Shown here: in pieces, positions 1 through 16,378 of the stretch
How the letters are laid out: every line of letters starts with the position of its first letter
Position numbering within the stretch: position 1 is the stretch's first letter
DNA from: Pyrocephalus nanus
Taxonomy: Eukaryota; Chordata; Aves; Passeriformes; Tyrannidae
Direction: 5' to 3'
Assembly: GCA_038380795.1 (NCBI GenBank)
Contig: CM076259.1
Location: 100,551,739-100,615,738 of the forward strand
Length of the DNA stretch: 64,000 bases
Position numbers and translations under genes: made by a program
Notes under the pieces: model-generated
The model's input: only the letters and a program-made list of their open reading frames with translations
The model's database searches: none
Told to the model about the DNA's origin: nothing

Positions 1-1293
1 GTGGCATAAGTTTTCATGATATTTTTATCTCTTAAAGAAAGGACTAGCAATATGGTCTAACTGTGTATGCACACATTGTTACGCAGCCTCTAACAAGTTA
101 AACCAAATTGTGTTTCAAATAATGAGATTTTAAAATCCGTATTTCCTGCTTTATTTTAATTTGTCTTCTGTTCTGTATCTTTAGATCTGGCTCTATTTCC
201 TAGTTTCTGTCTGTTAATCAGAAAGTAGCTTAAAGAAAAGAAAGAAAGAAAAGCTAGAAGTTTATTTATGCAGTTAATATGAACAGCCATGGCTTTAAGA
301 AACACATAGGTTGACAAGAGACAAGATACAAATCACAAGAGAAGATACAAATCACAAGAGCTATACAATGGAGCTTTAAGAAAACATAATAAAAAAGCCT
401 TGGAAAGAAGCTAGGAACAAAGAGGATTTTGACTTTTTTTTTTTCTGATGTTGAGATTTGAAAGAAATAGCATTGTGAACACGCAGCAGCATAACTGGTT
501 TTGAATATCATGGTCTGTTATGCCTGGGTTCCATCAGGAGATGCTTTGTCTATATGGAGAGATCATCAGTCATGCAAATCTGCTGCTGAACATTCTGAGG
601 TTCTGCTAAGCCTTTGTGATTTCCTTTTATTATCTACTTCAGTTTAGAGAAGATATTTTGAAAAGGAAACTTTAAAAGCAGGGACACGACAGTTTTCCAA
701 TAGGTACTTCTAAAACAGGTTCAGTAAATGAAGATAAAATAATTACCACATCTGCGTAGAACAACTTGACTTCATTTTCCTAAGCCATATGATATAATCA
801 GGTTAAAAAGGCCAATGCTGACTTCTCGTGGTGAGGAACAGTCTATATTTAGTCACAGAACTGCTTCTATAAGCTTTCAGCACATTTTTACTTTGTCCTT
901 TCATGTACTCGTTTTGATCATTAGAGGTATCACTGTGCCCCCAGCCTTCCTTCTGCCTACCCCAGTTCGTGTCACTCACTTCTCCAGCCTCTGGAAGGCA
1001 TTCTCCCTTCTTTCTTCCCAGCTGACCCGAGGTGTTACTTTTGCATGAGGCATTACTTTTGCACACTCATGTCCTGCACCTTTGATGCCTCTATTTCTTT
1101 CATCAGTTCACCATTATAGCTCTAGCCTCCCACAGAGGAGCTGGTTCCTGAAGAGTGATGCCATTACAAGGAATACTGAGCACAAAAGGTCACTCCATGG
1201 GAAGCAGAGGGCACTTCCTCTTGGCTTTGATAACAGCAGGAACCAGGAGCTTTCTGCCTAAGAAACACCTTCACCTCGGCTGGTGCCTGACAT
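1..1293. other. no gene recognised
   Basis: AT-rich noncoding sequence, presumably an intron of the decayed BMX locus. No exon, RNA gene or clear repeat family seen. Confidence 0.5.
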
Positions 1294-1365
1294 CCACCAT
1301 CTTTTCAATGGAAAATGGTTCATGTAGTCAGACCAACACTGCAGTAGATCAGATGGAAGTTCACG
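1294..1365 (+). pseudogene. possible BMX Btk-motif (zinc-binding) remnant
   Basis: HHLF then NGKWF, followed after one extra base by CSQTNTAV, faintly resembles the Tec-family Btk motif HPxFWxDGKWxCCSQxxxxA. The order is right, upstream of the SH3 block on the same strand. The match needs two missing codons and a frameshift, so chance is a real alternative. Confidence 0.25.
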
Positions 1366-3679
1366 GAGTGCACACACATATTGTCTCATTATTATGGATT
1401 GGACAAGTTTTATGGGAGCTGAAGTGATTTAGCACATGCTGCCAGCCATATGATAGGGGTGCAGTTTTGCAGATAATAACTGTTCCTCATATGCACATCA
1501 CAGCTGAATCTCAGACCATCCCCTATGGCTCTCCTTAGATGATAGTGGCACAATCATCAATACAAAACCCACAGTAATACCACTGCCAGGATAAAGGAAA
1601 TAATAAACCCCACTCAGTTACTCTTAGGAAGTGTTCTGGGGCTTTCAGTCAGTTTTGGATGTGGAAAGCTGTATAAATGGATACAAATCAGGATATTAAT
1701 CTCTACCAGATTACAGTTGAAGTCTGTTTAGAATATTGCAACAGTCAAATATACATCCAGCAGTGAAACACAAACCTGATGTGCTCATCTTGGACTGGTT
1801 CTTTTCCTTGGCAGGTTGGACAAAGCAAAATTAATTTCCATGATAATAATTCTTTATACCATATACTTTTGCCAATGTTTTGCAGTTTCTTCTGTTCATC
1901 CAAAAAGATGAAAGCTCCATCGGAGGATAACACTGATCACTTCACACACACACACACACAAAACCCCACAACAAACCCCCCCCCCAAAAAAAAAAAAAAA
2001 AGACAGCAAATGATGGAGCAATTTAATATCCAAAAATTACCAAGACCAAATGTCAAAGGTACACACCAGCTCATAAACTTGATTAATGCATATCAGTTTG
2101 CTCTAGCATCACTAGATGCTCTAAAGAAACAACAGTTTAATCTCTGTACTATATTTTTTGCCCATCTTTCTAAAATCTGCAGGCAACTGTAGTTCGGCCA
2201 TTATTCCACAAAGCAAATGGATGGTCTAAAACTTGAATCCTGCCTATCTCAGACCATCAAACTATAAGCTTCTCTCCACAAAAGTCAGATACAGCCAACA
2301 GAAACTACCAAAAAGTATAACAGACCTACTTCTTGTCAGATGAAAAGGACTCTTCTGTGACTGATACCTCTTTAAAGAATGGAGCTCAGATTGACAGGTT
2401 TTGTGTATGCAGAAGAGATCATGTATGTCTTCTGGCTCAGTGGACTAAATAAGGCTTTCTGTGGTTTCTTCTTGTTTAAACTAAGGAATGCCAATAAATA
2501 GAAAACAAGGAAACATACAATGCCATGGTCACTTGGACTTGATTTAAAGGAATCGCAGCCTGCTTCAGGACCCTTTGAATTATTTACTTAATTTAATTCA
2601 GTGGTTTTCAGTAATACGAAAATAAATAGGTGGCATTTGCAGCCTTTTCTTATAAGTGATTCTTATTTTCCTCATTTGTCAGTGTTTCAAGTGTAGTTTT
2701 CTTTGCTCTTAATTAAAGAATTGTGATGTCTGGGTTTTCTCAGTTACAACATTCTCCTGATTTCTAAACACATTTCAGTGCCTTAATTTAGATACTCTTC
2801 TGTCCATGATTTGATTGTTGTCACCTAACTTTAATGCCAGGCTTCCCATCCAAGTAATTTGGGCAGACATCCTCAACAACCCATGATGAGAGGTAGACAC
2901 TCCTGTAGGATGACATACTTCACGTGAAGGAAGTCAAAGGTCAAAACTTGGCAAGACGAATCGCATGGTTACATACCTACACGTGTTCAGCTCTGCATAG
3001 GGAAAGTGAGGCACCAAGGAGTGAGATTACTTATATCCAACATGCTTAGCTGAGAAACATCAAAAAAGTGTGTTAGGAAAAGGGAATAATTTAGAATTAG
3101 CATAGCTTTTTGCCTTCAGTGATTAGTAGTGAGAGTTGACTAACACTTGTGCTTGATGGTAACATTACTGTGGATCAAATGCGATTAAAAAGAACCCTGA
3201 AATTATTTTTAAAATACTGTGATGGGATCTTTTGATACAACAGGACATCATTGCGATTAGTTACAGTAAAGCACAACTTGGTCTAGTGGTGTCCAAAGCA
3301 CAGGAATTGCAACTGTTCATTAAGTAGTATCAGCTTCAGAGAGGGGCCAGGATTTTGATACAAGTCAGGTCTATCATGTAATTCTGGTAATGAGAGCTTC
3401 CTATTACAGCAGTGTCAGCCTTCACTCAGAGTTAATTGCTACAGGTGTCATTATGACAGAACTTGGCTCTGTTCCCACCTGTCTCTCAAATGTGGACAAC
3501 AGTGTCCTTCTAAATGGATGAGGAAAAAGCTTCTTGTCTGTGCCTTGAGCTTCTGAGCTTTGATTAATTTGCCTAATATCATTATAAATGTTGAAAATAT
3601 AACTGATCATATACATGCCATGGGTTATTTCTTACTGTAGCCTGTGCTAGATCTTCTTATCAATTATTTCCTCTGTCTT
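1366..3679. other. no gene recognised
   Basis: Presumed former BMX intron. Apart from the CA/C/A microsatellite near 1943-2001, nothing was recognised. Confidence 0.5.
1943..2001. repeat. compound microsatellite (CA)n, C-run, A-run
   Basis: A CA repeat is followed by CCCCACAAC spacers, a run of C and a run of about 16 A. The A-run could be the tail of a decayed retroposon, but no element body was recognised beside it. Confidence 0.85.
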
Positions 3680-3864
3680 CAAAAATGGAAGCGTGGAAGC
3701 CTGCCCCGGAGACTATCACCAGAGAAATCAGTCCTGAATGTTGCTGTGGCCCAAGGCAACTACAAACCTGAAGGTAATTCAGCTATCCAGCTTGTCAGAA
3801 GCAATAAGTACTGTGTATCACAAGAAAAATATTCTGACTGGTGGAAAATAATGGATTGGGAAGG
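3680..3864 (+). pseudogene. BMX: BMX SH3-domain exon remnant
   Basis: The open frame contains VAVAQGNY, then NKYC, then SDWWKIMDWEG. Against Tec-family SH3 domains (ALYDY ... EEYC ... HWWR..D..NG) the spacing between the tyrosine, the YC pair and the WW pair is ungapped. The exon should end after the glycine. The bases there are GG then CTAAGTATG, a strong donor (GTAAGTATG) with its first G changed to C at 3865. Upstream, a pyrimidine-rich run ends in TTCAA where CAG would be expected, so the exon start is approximate. No internal stop is seen. Human BMX has only a degenerate SH3; this copy looks closer to the ancestral SH3 pattern. The domain assignment is inference from short motifs. Confidence 0.55.
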
Positions 3865-6856
3865 CTAAGTATGCCCTGCAGAATTCTTTTGTTCCATGAC
3901 CATGGTCTTCCACATATCTCATCTTTAGAGACAAGACTGCAGGCAGTCCTGGCATCTTTCAGGATATATATTAGAATTACCTTGGTAACTTTTAAACATT
4001 AGTCTAGAAGCCTCGTTGTCTACTGTACAACTCCATTTTCATTACCATCCTTGGCTAGCAGGCTGAATAAAATTTACAGCAGTCACTGCCTAGTATAATA
4101 GCTAAGATAGTATTCAATGGCCTTAATTTTTGTATGTGCCTGAAGAAGAGCTTGTGTATACAGAAGCTATCAAATTTTTTTCCAGTATTTAGTTTAACTG
4201 ATAAAAAGATATAGTCTCTCCTAACAAATGTTGTCTCTGGTGTATGCACAAACCTTCTTTAGACCACCCCCATCACAACTGAAATTGCAGTGACACTGTG
4301 GAGACCAGTGTGAAGTGCTGCAGTGTGGATCCCTTATCACTTCAGTCTCTCCTCAGCTTTAGTAATACTTTTACACAAAGACAGGGCACCCCTATCCTGC
4401 ATAGGGTTTAATTATTCTTTTTGAGTTTCACAAGCAGAGAAATCTTCTTAAGCAACTGAAGATATTTTTCATTAATATCCAGCTGGATAACCTCTTCCCA
4501 AGTTATTAAACGAGAAATGGCTTTAGGAATTACTGGAGGTGAAGGCAGTGCAACAAATAGGAGTTGTCAGGAAGGGATAAGATTCCTTGTCTGTCTCATG
4601 ATGGATACTAGATGAGTTTGATTTTATGTACTTGATAGAAATGTGGAAGGGAAGAATTTTTGAGATAGGGGATGCCCAAATTACTTTGGAACAGACTGAA
4701 ATTACTTATCTACTGTTACAACTGTAAGAAAACCAAAAAATAAAGCAACCTTAACTTGACATAAAGTGTCTGCAATTTATAACTAAGATCACATACTGTT
4801 CTGGATGAAGAAAGCAGCACACAACCCCAACAATTTGAAGAAAATAGTAAGTTGGTAAGCTGAGATATGGACCTGAATGCCCTCACTTATGATTATGTAA
4901 AAACATACAATACAGGCAGCTCTGCTTATAGAGCCTGAGTAGAGGGCTCTATCATGAATGAAGAAGCAGAGAGAGATCCAGAAAAAGGGGGGACATTTAC
5001 AGGCTTTTCCCTTTGAGTTGAGAAACTGAGACTTTTGCAGTATTGGTTCTGTAAGGACAAGTTATATATACATCTCAACAAAAACTTTAAATTCCTCTTG
5101 AAAAAGGAACAAAGACCTTGTTTTCTTGAATGTAATAGGAAAAACATCAGGAGTCACATGTTTCACCTGCTTTAATGCACTCTCAGTTTTCTTCTTGTGC
5201 TACTGAGAATTATGTTAAAGAAACTCTTCTATTCTGCATCCATCCATGCTCAAATACACAATTTATTTCTCCCATTTATTTTTCTGATGGGCACAACATA
5301 CAGCCCAGCACCTTACAACTACAGATGTCTGTTGGTCCCCATAACTGAATCCATCATGCCATCTGCCAGCTGCTGTAAGTGGTAGCTCAGCTGTCCGTGC
5401 TCACTTAGCTTAGCTTCTCAGTTTCATCTGACATTGTGTCAAGAAAAGTGCTGAGCTTGCCTGTTGACTCTGTGTTTGATCTTGGATAGTTTGCTGGCAC
5501 CCATTAGTCTCTGGCATCCTTCATCACAGGGACTGAGATGGCATGTAATGATATTGTTGAACAGCTGCTCCAACCTTCCATACCATGAAACCAGCCACAG
5601 AGGAGGAAACCATTTCAATGACTAGCAGAAAGAGTTCTCCACTGAAGTGTAATTTTCTAAAAACAAATTGCTTCTGTGTTTTTCTGCGTGGTAAGTAAAA
5701 GCAGGAATGTTTTAACCATGAGCATTTCTGTCAGTGGCATTCTGAAAAGTGACTCTCTGTTTAATCCCTTTTCCTATTTTAAGTGACCAAATTTAAAATA
5801 CAGTCATGAACAATAGCTAAACTGTGAGCTATTTATTTTGTGGGAATAACGGATTTGTATCGAGCACTTACTTAAGAAAGCTGTCTCTGAATGATAATAA
5901 GCCCAGGTTAATCAGTATGCAGCCATACACCGCATAAATGTTTTCCACACAAGTCTAGCAAAGATTAGGCAGTTTTACTGGATTATTTTTCAATAACGTT
6001 CTGAGTACTAAGCATGAGGTTTCATGAAATGTATAAAATCAGATACAATTTTTCTTCTTGTCTCATTCATTCATGTGAAAAACATACTGGTTTCATTCAA
6101 ATAAAGTCTACGGTTTTGTCACTGACTTCAGTGATGCTGATATTTCAATTTTTGTACTCTTATTTCAGCATTAAATAACCCCTCCTAGCACTCCTGGGCC
6201 TTTGTGTGTATGTGAGTAGTCTGATACAGGATAAAGTGAGTCCAGGTCTGTCAAAGTGAGACATCAGATCCATATTTTCCTTTTTACTAAGATGACATGA
6301 CACTGTAAGCATTAAATGCACGCCAAACTATTTGAATGAAAAATTCACAGAAACATAACATATTGTCTCATAATAAACCATACTGGACAATATTCAGAGA
6401 TTTCCTTAAAAAAATCTCTACTTTTATAGTATCCTGTGAAAGGAACCATAAATAAAAATCATTAGTATTTCTGTACAAGAGGTTATTTAAAGGTTTCTTT
6501 TTCTGCCATATGGACTCCTGTTGTCTGTCATGCTAAGAACATTTATTTGTAAAGTCTAAGGTTGTGCAGTTTTGGAAAGCTTCCATGTACATTTTGAAAA
6601 GGTAGATGCAATCTCTGCATAAGGTCACTAAAGGCATACGTAGTTTCATTGCCTGTTACAGCATGCACAGAGAATATGTGACTTTCTAACGCATTGCACA
6701 GTGCAGGAGAAAGATTGTTTAAGTGCTTATGAAGTGATAAAAAAATCCAGACAATTACATGTGTTTCAGATTTTTTAAATATTCATCTTAGACTACATCA
6801 TAACTACTCAAAAAAAATACATGCAGCATGACTTTTAACCCAAGGAAGGAATTTTT

Positions 6857-7182
6857 CATAGAATCATCACATCTTATAATGGTTTGTTTTGTAAAGGATC
6901 TTAAAGATCATCTAGTCCCTGCCATGGGCAGGGACATTTTTCATTAGATCAAGTTGCTCAAAGCCCCATCTAACATGACTTTGAACACTTCCAGGGATAG
7001 GGGATCCACAACTCCTCTGGACAACCATGTCTCACCAATCACAATGAAAAATATCTTCCTTGTGTCCAGTCAAATCTACTAACTTTCAGTCTTAAAACCA
7101 TTACTCCTTGGCCTGTTACAATAGGCCTTGTACAAAGTCTGTCTCTGTTTTATAAGCCCCTTAAGTATTAAAAGGCCACTGG
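6857..7182 (-). mobile_element. CR1 LINE 3' fragment
   Basis: In reverse orientation: it starts CATAGAATCATC and continues with the familiar CR1 3' stretch (GATCATCTAGTCC, GACTTTGAACACTTCCAGGG, a CTTGGCC-type block). It is 5'-truncated and diverged, as is usual for avian CR1. Confidence 0.85.
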
Positions 7183-9592
7183 ACTTTCACAGTTTTATCA
7201 TTTTGTTTTGTCTTTGCAGGGAAAACTCCAGTGTCAGCAAAGAGACACTGGCAGAAGATCATAGTATTGCTAAGCATAAGTGAGTGTGTAGAACAGGTCT
7301 TCTTGAGAAACAAAAGATTCTTTGGGCAGAGATTGCCTTTCCACTCTACATGTCCACTGTACCTACAGCAATGCTATCCTACATGTAGCCATCATAATAA
7401 TTATAATAAATACGGGGTTTTTCATCAGCAATATCACTTCCCTCAGACTTCTGAAGGTATCAATATATTTACTTTCAGAGGAAAAAAATTCATTTAGACA
7501 AATCAGTCTCTTGTATGCTAAAGTTACGCTTCATAAAAGGAACTGCTATTGAAAAGACTACATTGGTACTCCCTGAACTGATCTGACAGAGCATGTTTGG
7601 CTTGTTTCATCCACTGGGGACTCTCAGTTTACTTAAATATTATGAAACCAGAAGGTTCATATTTCGAGGAGAATTATGTACCTCTCAGCTTTTAGGAAGA
7701 CAACTACGTCATGGTCTGTGGGAGACAGAGCAAACTACTTCTGATAGAGCTCCTGGCAGAACTTTAGGGCAGTGGGATCCTCCTCTAAGGAGTTGCTGTA
7801 AAAAGTCAGTGGTACAGAGTGGACCCAGCTATTTTGGGGCAACAAGAGCCACTGGATGAGAAAAAGCAGATGGGGACTAGTGGTTTCCCTGTTATCTCAT
7901 GGCCTATAATCACATATACAGGACAAGTCCTGAGTCTACCCTCTGACATTAAAAAGCAGTTTTTACAATGCTGGTATTTTTCATATGTCTGCTGCACCTT
8001 ATTCAGAAACCAGCCTGTGAATAACAAACCCAATATTTCTCTTTGTAGTTGATATGCTGTTATCTCCTGTACCCAGTCTGAGCAGCTGCTCTGTCTGAAG
8101 GTCCTACACATCCTTTATTGTTTGTATATGAACAGCCCTGGAAATGTTTGTTTCTGTTGTCTTTGCTATACAGTGTAGCTAGAGGATGCTGATGCTCTTC
8201 AAATAGCTGTAGTAGTATAAAGTGCTAGAAATACTTGTGCTAACTTGGTATGGATAAACAGATTTCAAGAAATGCCTCTTCTACATTAATGAACAAACAA
8301 CTCACCTCTAAAACAGACTTGGAACAAAGCCACACTGAGAGCATTTCCTGTAAAAGCTCTGTTTTTCACTTTTACCTAGTCCTGTGTTGTTTGCTCCAGT
8401 GTGGCTTTTTCTGCAGGTCAGTGTAGAGGAATCCTCTGTGATGGTTTTACAGCTCATCCAGACAAGAACACAACCCTGGGCAAACTCAGTGCAGTGCTCA
8501 CTGAGTGCTGACTGGATGCAGCTGACTAGGAGCCAGGATGGAAAGCACCATAGTCAGGTGTACAAGCAGATAACTGCAGAAATGCTTGTCCATATACTTC
8601 TCTGGAAGAGACATAGCCTCCCATACCTGTTTTTTCCTCTTGGATGTGCTGTGTAAACATTTTGCTCTTGTGGTTTGCTACTTTCTCGCACTCAGTGTTA
8701 TTGGTACCCAGCCACTAACAGCTTTGATGGAACATGATCCTTTGGGAGCCTTGACTCAGTGTCCTTTCCCTTAGACCTGCACCATAGGTTCAGGAATGAA
8801 ACTCAGGTGTGTTGAACACTGGAGAAAGGCAGTTGTGTTTCAGTCCCCAAAGGTGCTGGATAACACTGACTCCAGTTAACTTAGGGAAAGTGAAATTTAC
8901 TTCAAACTTCACAGCAATGAACTTCTAGATGTCTTCTTTTTCTCCCTGCAAGATAGAGGTGTAGCTGTTTAATGAACTCTGAAAGTCAGAATTTCCAGCC
9001 CAGAATGGTAATCATTAACAGAAGTAAAAGTGGAGAGTAAAAGTTAGGACTGGAATACCACATAAGAACTAAAAACAGTGCAAATATAATAGAGTGCAAT
9101 GAAAATCTTTTTATTTGCTCAGTAATGCAGAAATACTTTGGCAATAAAAAATATGTCAGTCTAATTCTTCATGTAAAGGAACTGAGTGTGGTGGAGAGAA
9201 CTCTTTTTCAGACAGGATACGTGTGTGTCAGTGTTAGGGTCTTATAACACCTAGAGCCTCTGGAAGGAATATGAGGAAGGAGATGGGGTGAACAACTCTC
9301 AATCTCCCCAGTTATAAATCTGTATCTGCTCACCAAAACAAAATTGCAGACGACTTGCTTCATGTCTGGGCTAGAGTAGAACTCACCTAATTTTAAATAT
9401 TTATAGTGGAATACTACAGCCTGTTACCTAGACCCTCTTTTTATTGGAAAGAAATATTTCTCATACATTATTCATCTTGTTCTAATGAAGTCCTTAAAGG
9501 ATTTCAGATGAGTCATGTCTCCTTTCTGGACATTACAGTGTAAAAGGCTAAAGTTCACTGAAATTAATGCCAACCTTGTTGCTTCTTGTAAA

Positions 9593-9629
9593 TTATTTAT
9601 TTATTTATTTATTTTATTTATTTATTTAA
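9593..9629. repeat. (TTTA)n microsatellite
   Basis: About nine tetranucleotide units directly before the SH2 remnant. Its expansion may have helped remove the splice acceptor of that exon (inference). Confidence 0.9.
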
Positions 9630-9630
9630 C

Positions 9631-9728
9631 TGGGGAAAAGAAGGTGATTTTATGGTTTAAAGTTTAGCCAAATGTATTGCAAAGCAGGAATTTGTATTGC
9701 ATCTGTATTCAGCAAGGTTCCTGGGTGA
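9631..9728 (+). pseudogene. BMX: BMX SH2 exon remnant (5' half), stop and frameshift
   Basis: Codons 9634-9657 read GKEGDFMV, matching the SH2 segment GKEGAFMV whose next residue is the phosphotyrosine-binding arginine. That codon is TAA here (9658-9660). The match resumes at 9687 in another frame as GICIASVFSKV, against GMYTVSLFSKA in BMX. The spacing between the two blocks is 29 nt instead of 18, which fits a 1-nt deletion plus a 12-nt insertion. No AG dinucleotide occurs between 9554 and 9638, so the acceptor is lost. A TTTA microsatellite lies exactly where it should be. Confidence 0.85.
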
Positions 9729-10408
9729 ATATCCCAAGAACGTGTAACATTTCTATGCGCATGAGCATGCTATGGACATGCTGCTTGCTGTGACAGGTCA
9801 ACAACAATCTCTACACTGTGTTAAAAGTGAACTTTGGTCACATTCACATCATATTGGTTCTTTGAATTCATAGGTGACAGTGGCTCCCTGAATGGGGGAA
9901 CAGAGGTCCAGAATTTTCTCATTTGAACAATGCCGTGTAACAGGCACATAATCCAGGGGAATAGCAGAGTCTCAAGTGTGAGAGAAAATGAAGGGAATGG
10001 AAATGGGAATAGGCGTGGGAATGGAAAGGAGTAGGAGAAATGAAGGTTTTCAAAATTGGATGTAGAACCATTGCAGGGGCAGAATATGAAAGTATTTTGC
10101 TTAAGAGGGAGATAAGTTGGGAGATGAGTCCTAACCATCAGACTACATTAAAGTGTATCACTGAATAGGTTGAGTGTACTACTCCAATGGGTTGAGCCTG
10201 TACTGCATAGCCAGCAGGGGTTAAGGAGGGAAAAACAGGCTGAGGCAAATGTAACAATTTTCCTGGAGACATCTACTACATATTTTGTCATTTGGCCTGT
10301 TAAGTGTTGCAGCTAATGCCAACTAATCTATTAATACTTGGGTTGGAAGGCACTTTGCAAGGTCTTAACATATAATGCATGTTGTGATGTTTTTAATAAA
10401 TAAAAAAA

Positions 10409-10525
10409 GGAACAATAAAATATTACATGTGTATAAAACCCCTGAGCACAAGTATTACCTTGCTGAAAATTACTATTTTGAATCAATTCCCAAACTTATA
10501 CACTACCATCAGCACAATTTCACTG
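10409..10525 (+). pseudogene. BMX: BMX SH2 exon remnant (3' half), frameshift and altered donor
   Basis: The frame from 10429 reads YYLAENYYFESIPKLIHYHQH, the highly conserved end of Tec-family SH2 domains. Just upstream, GGA ACA ATA AAA TAT TAC gives GTIKYY, matching GTVKHY, but in a different frame; one base is missing at 10426/10427. The exon should end at 10525 followed by GT, but the bases are GC (10526-10527) in a context (TG/GCTATC) unlike a functional GC donor. The acceptor side (TAAAAAAAG) has no pyrimidine tract. Confidence 0.85.
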
Positions 10526-10527
10526 GC

Positions 10528-15170
<4,643 letters not shown>

Positions 15171-15328
15171 ATGTCTTAGTGTGGGAGGTGTTCACTTTAG
15201 GAAAGCAGCCCTATGAGCTTTAATATAGTATGCCAGTGACTGAGAAAGTTTCTCATGGATACAGATTTTATAGAACACAACAGGTTTCAAACACCATCTA
15301 CTAGATAATGGACAACTGCTGGCATGAG
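15171..15328 (+). pseudogene. BMX: BMX kinase C-lobe exon remnant with two in-frame stops
   Basis: It reads VWEVFTLGKQPYEL, then TAA at 15221-15223 where BMX has tyrosine. It continues in the same frame as EKVSHGYRFYR and NTIY, then TAG at 15302-15304 where BMX has glutamine, then IMDNCWHE and a good donor (GAG/GTATGT). The length to that donor is the expected 158 nt. The two bases before the exon are TC instead of AG, so the acceptor is lost. This block gives the clearest proof of inactivation, since both stops fall inside well-aligned sequence. Confidence 0.9.
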
Positions 15329-16194
15329 GTATGTATATCTGCTCATACAAACTGGAGAAAATAAAATAATAGGAGTCACTAGGAGTCCCTGCTGATAGCT
15401 GGACTGATTCTTATAGGGAAAAATATCCTTTATAAAAGACACTGCTTGTATGTAGTACATTCTATATTGTATCTAGCTCAGGAAATTTTTAATACAGGAA
15501 AGAGGTCATAAAGGAAGATTGGCTCCCTTCATTTCAGAAGCGTGTATCATCATCATATCCTTCAACATCAACAAAATAAACAGGATGAGATTCTTTTCAC
15601 CTACTTTTAATGGTTTAAAAATTGTGGCTGAGCTAAACTAACTGTCCAGATTTTTTTTTCCATGATTACAGGACTGTTATGGTACCTCTCCATGGTTATT
15701 TGTCCTTTCTCTCTTAGCCACCACAGAATAAAAGATATTTACCTTCCTATACAGAGATCTTAAACAGCAGATGTGGAGGAGACTTCCACCTTTTTAGGTA
15801 GGTAAGGTGTAAAATAACTCTGCCCTTAGAAGTAGAAAGAATGTGTTACCCACCCATGAGTCTAGGAGCTGTGAGTCAAATGCTGATCATGCTTGTTTTA
15901 TTTTGAGAGATCTGCATCTTTTGTGCTTTTGTGCCAAAAATGATCCTGATTTATTGTTCCTCTTCATGTAAAAATTTTAATCACCTGCTTGTGGACTATG
16001 ACTTGTCTCACCAGCAAGAAAGAACTGTTTTACACATTATTGATGATACCATGAAATGACCATGATGTTTCATTGGGTTTTTTAATATAATTGTCAGGAA
16101 AATGAGAAAAGTGACTCTCATTTGAGGGCATGTTAGTGAAAGTAAACCAGATTAAACTATCACAACGTAAGATATATATAAAAACTTTAATTTT

Positions 16195-16254
16195 ATTTTA
16201 GCATGCAGAAATGCATAGCAACATCACTGTCTACAAATTTCTGCATGCTAAAAT
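16195..16254. repeat. 18-bp perfect inverted repeat (hairpin)
   Basis: The left arm ATTTTAGCATGCAGAAAT (16195-16212) is the exact reverse complement of the right arm (16237-16254), with a 24-nt spacer. It sits in the last former intron of BMX. It could be a tiny foldback element, a recombination by-product or a short RNA hairpin; the sequence alone does not decide. Confidence 0.9.
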
Positions 16255-16303
16255 CAAGAGAAACCCATGTAAATTACTGTACCTGAATTATTTTAAAATT
16301 TAA

Positions 16304-16378
16304 CTACCAGAAAAGCGCCCTGCCTTTTATCAGCTCTTACCATTTTTTGAGGCATTGAGAGAAGGCAACAGAGCTTGA
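16304..16378 (+). pseudogene. BMX: BMX terminal coding exon remnant
   Basis: It reads LPEKRPAFYQLLPFFEALRE followed a few codons later by TGA (16376-16378). This matches the last BMX exon (LPEKRPTFQQLLSSIEPLRE) in sequence and length. The two bases before the first codon are AA (16302-16303) where the acceptor AG should be. There is no internal stop. Confidence 0.85.

Larger units (their letters stand above)
3866..9630. other. former BMX intron region with a CR1 copy
   Basis: Noncoding. Contains the CR1 fragment at 6857-7182 and the TTTA repeat at 9593-9629. The exon that should close the SH3 domain and open the SH2 domain belongs here, but only very weak candidates were seen. Confidence 0.5.

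Noticed and set aside
4602..4620. ATGGATACTAGA, like the BMX N-terminus (MDTK).
   Set aside because: Only four codons, followed at once by stops, and downstream of the SH3 block where the N-terminus should not be.
7652..7690. PEGSYFEENYV, resembling the SH3 end EGYIPSNYV.
   Set aside because: The match is too short, needs an insertion, and lacks splice support.
8500..8560. DW..QLTRSQ, resembling the start of the BMX SH2 domain (DWF..NISRSQ).
   Set aside because: Position and strand fit, but only a few residues match and two codons would be missing; the next residues do not match.
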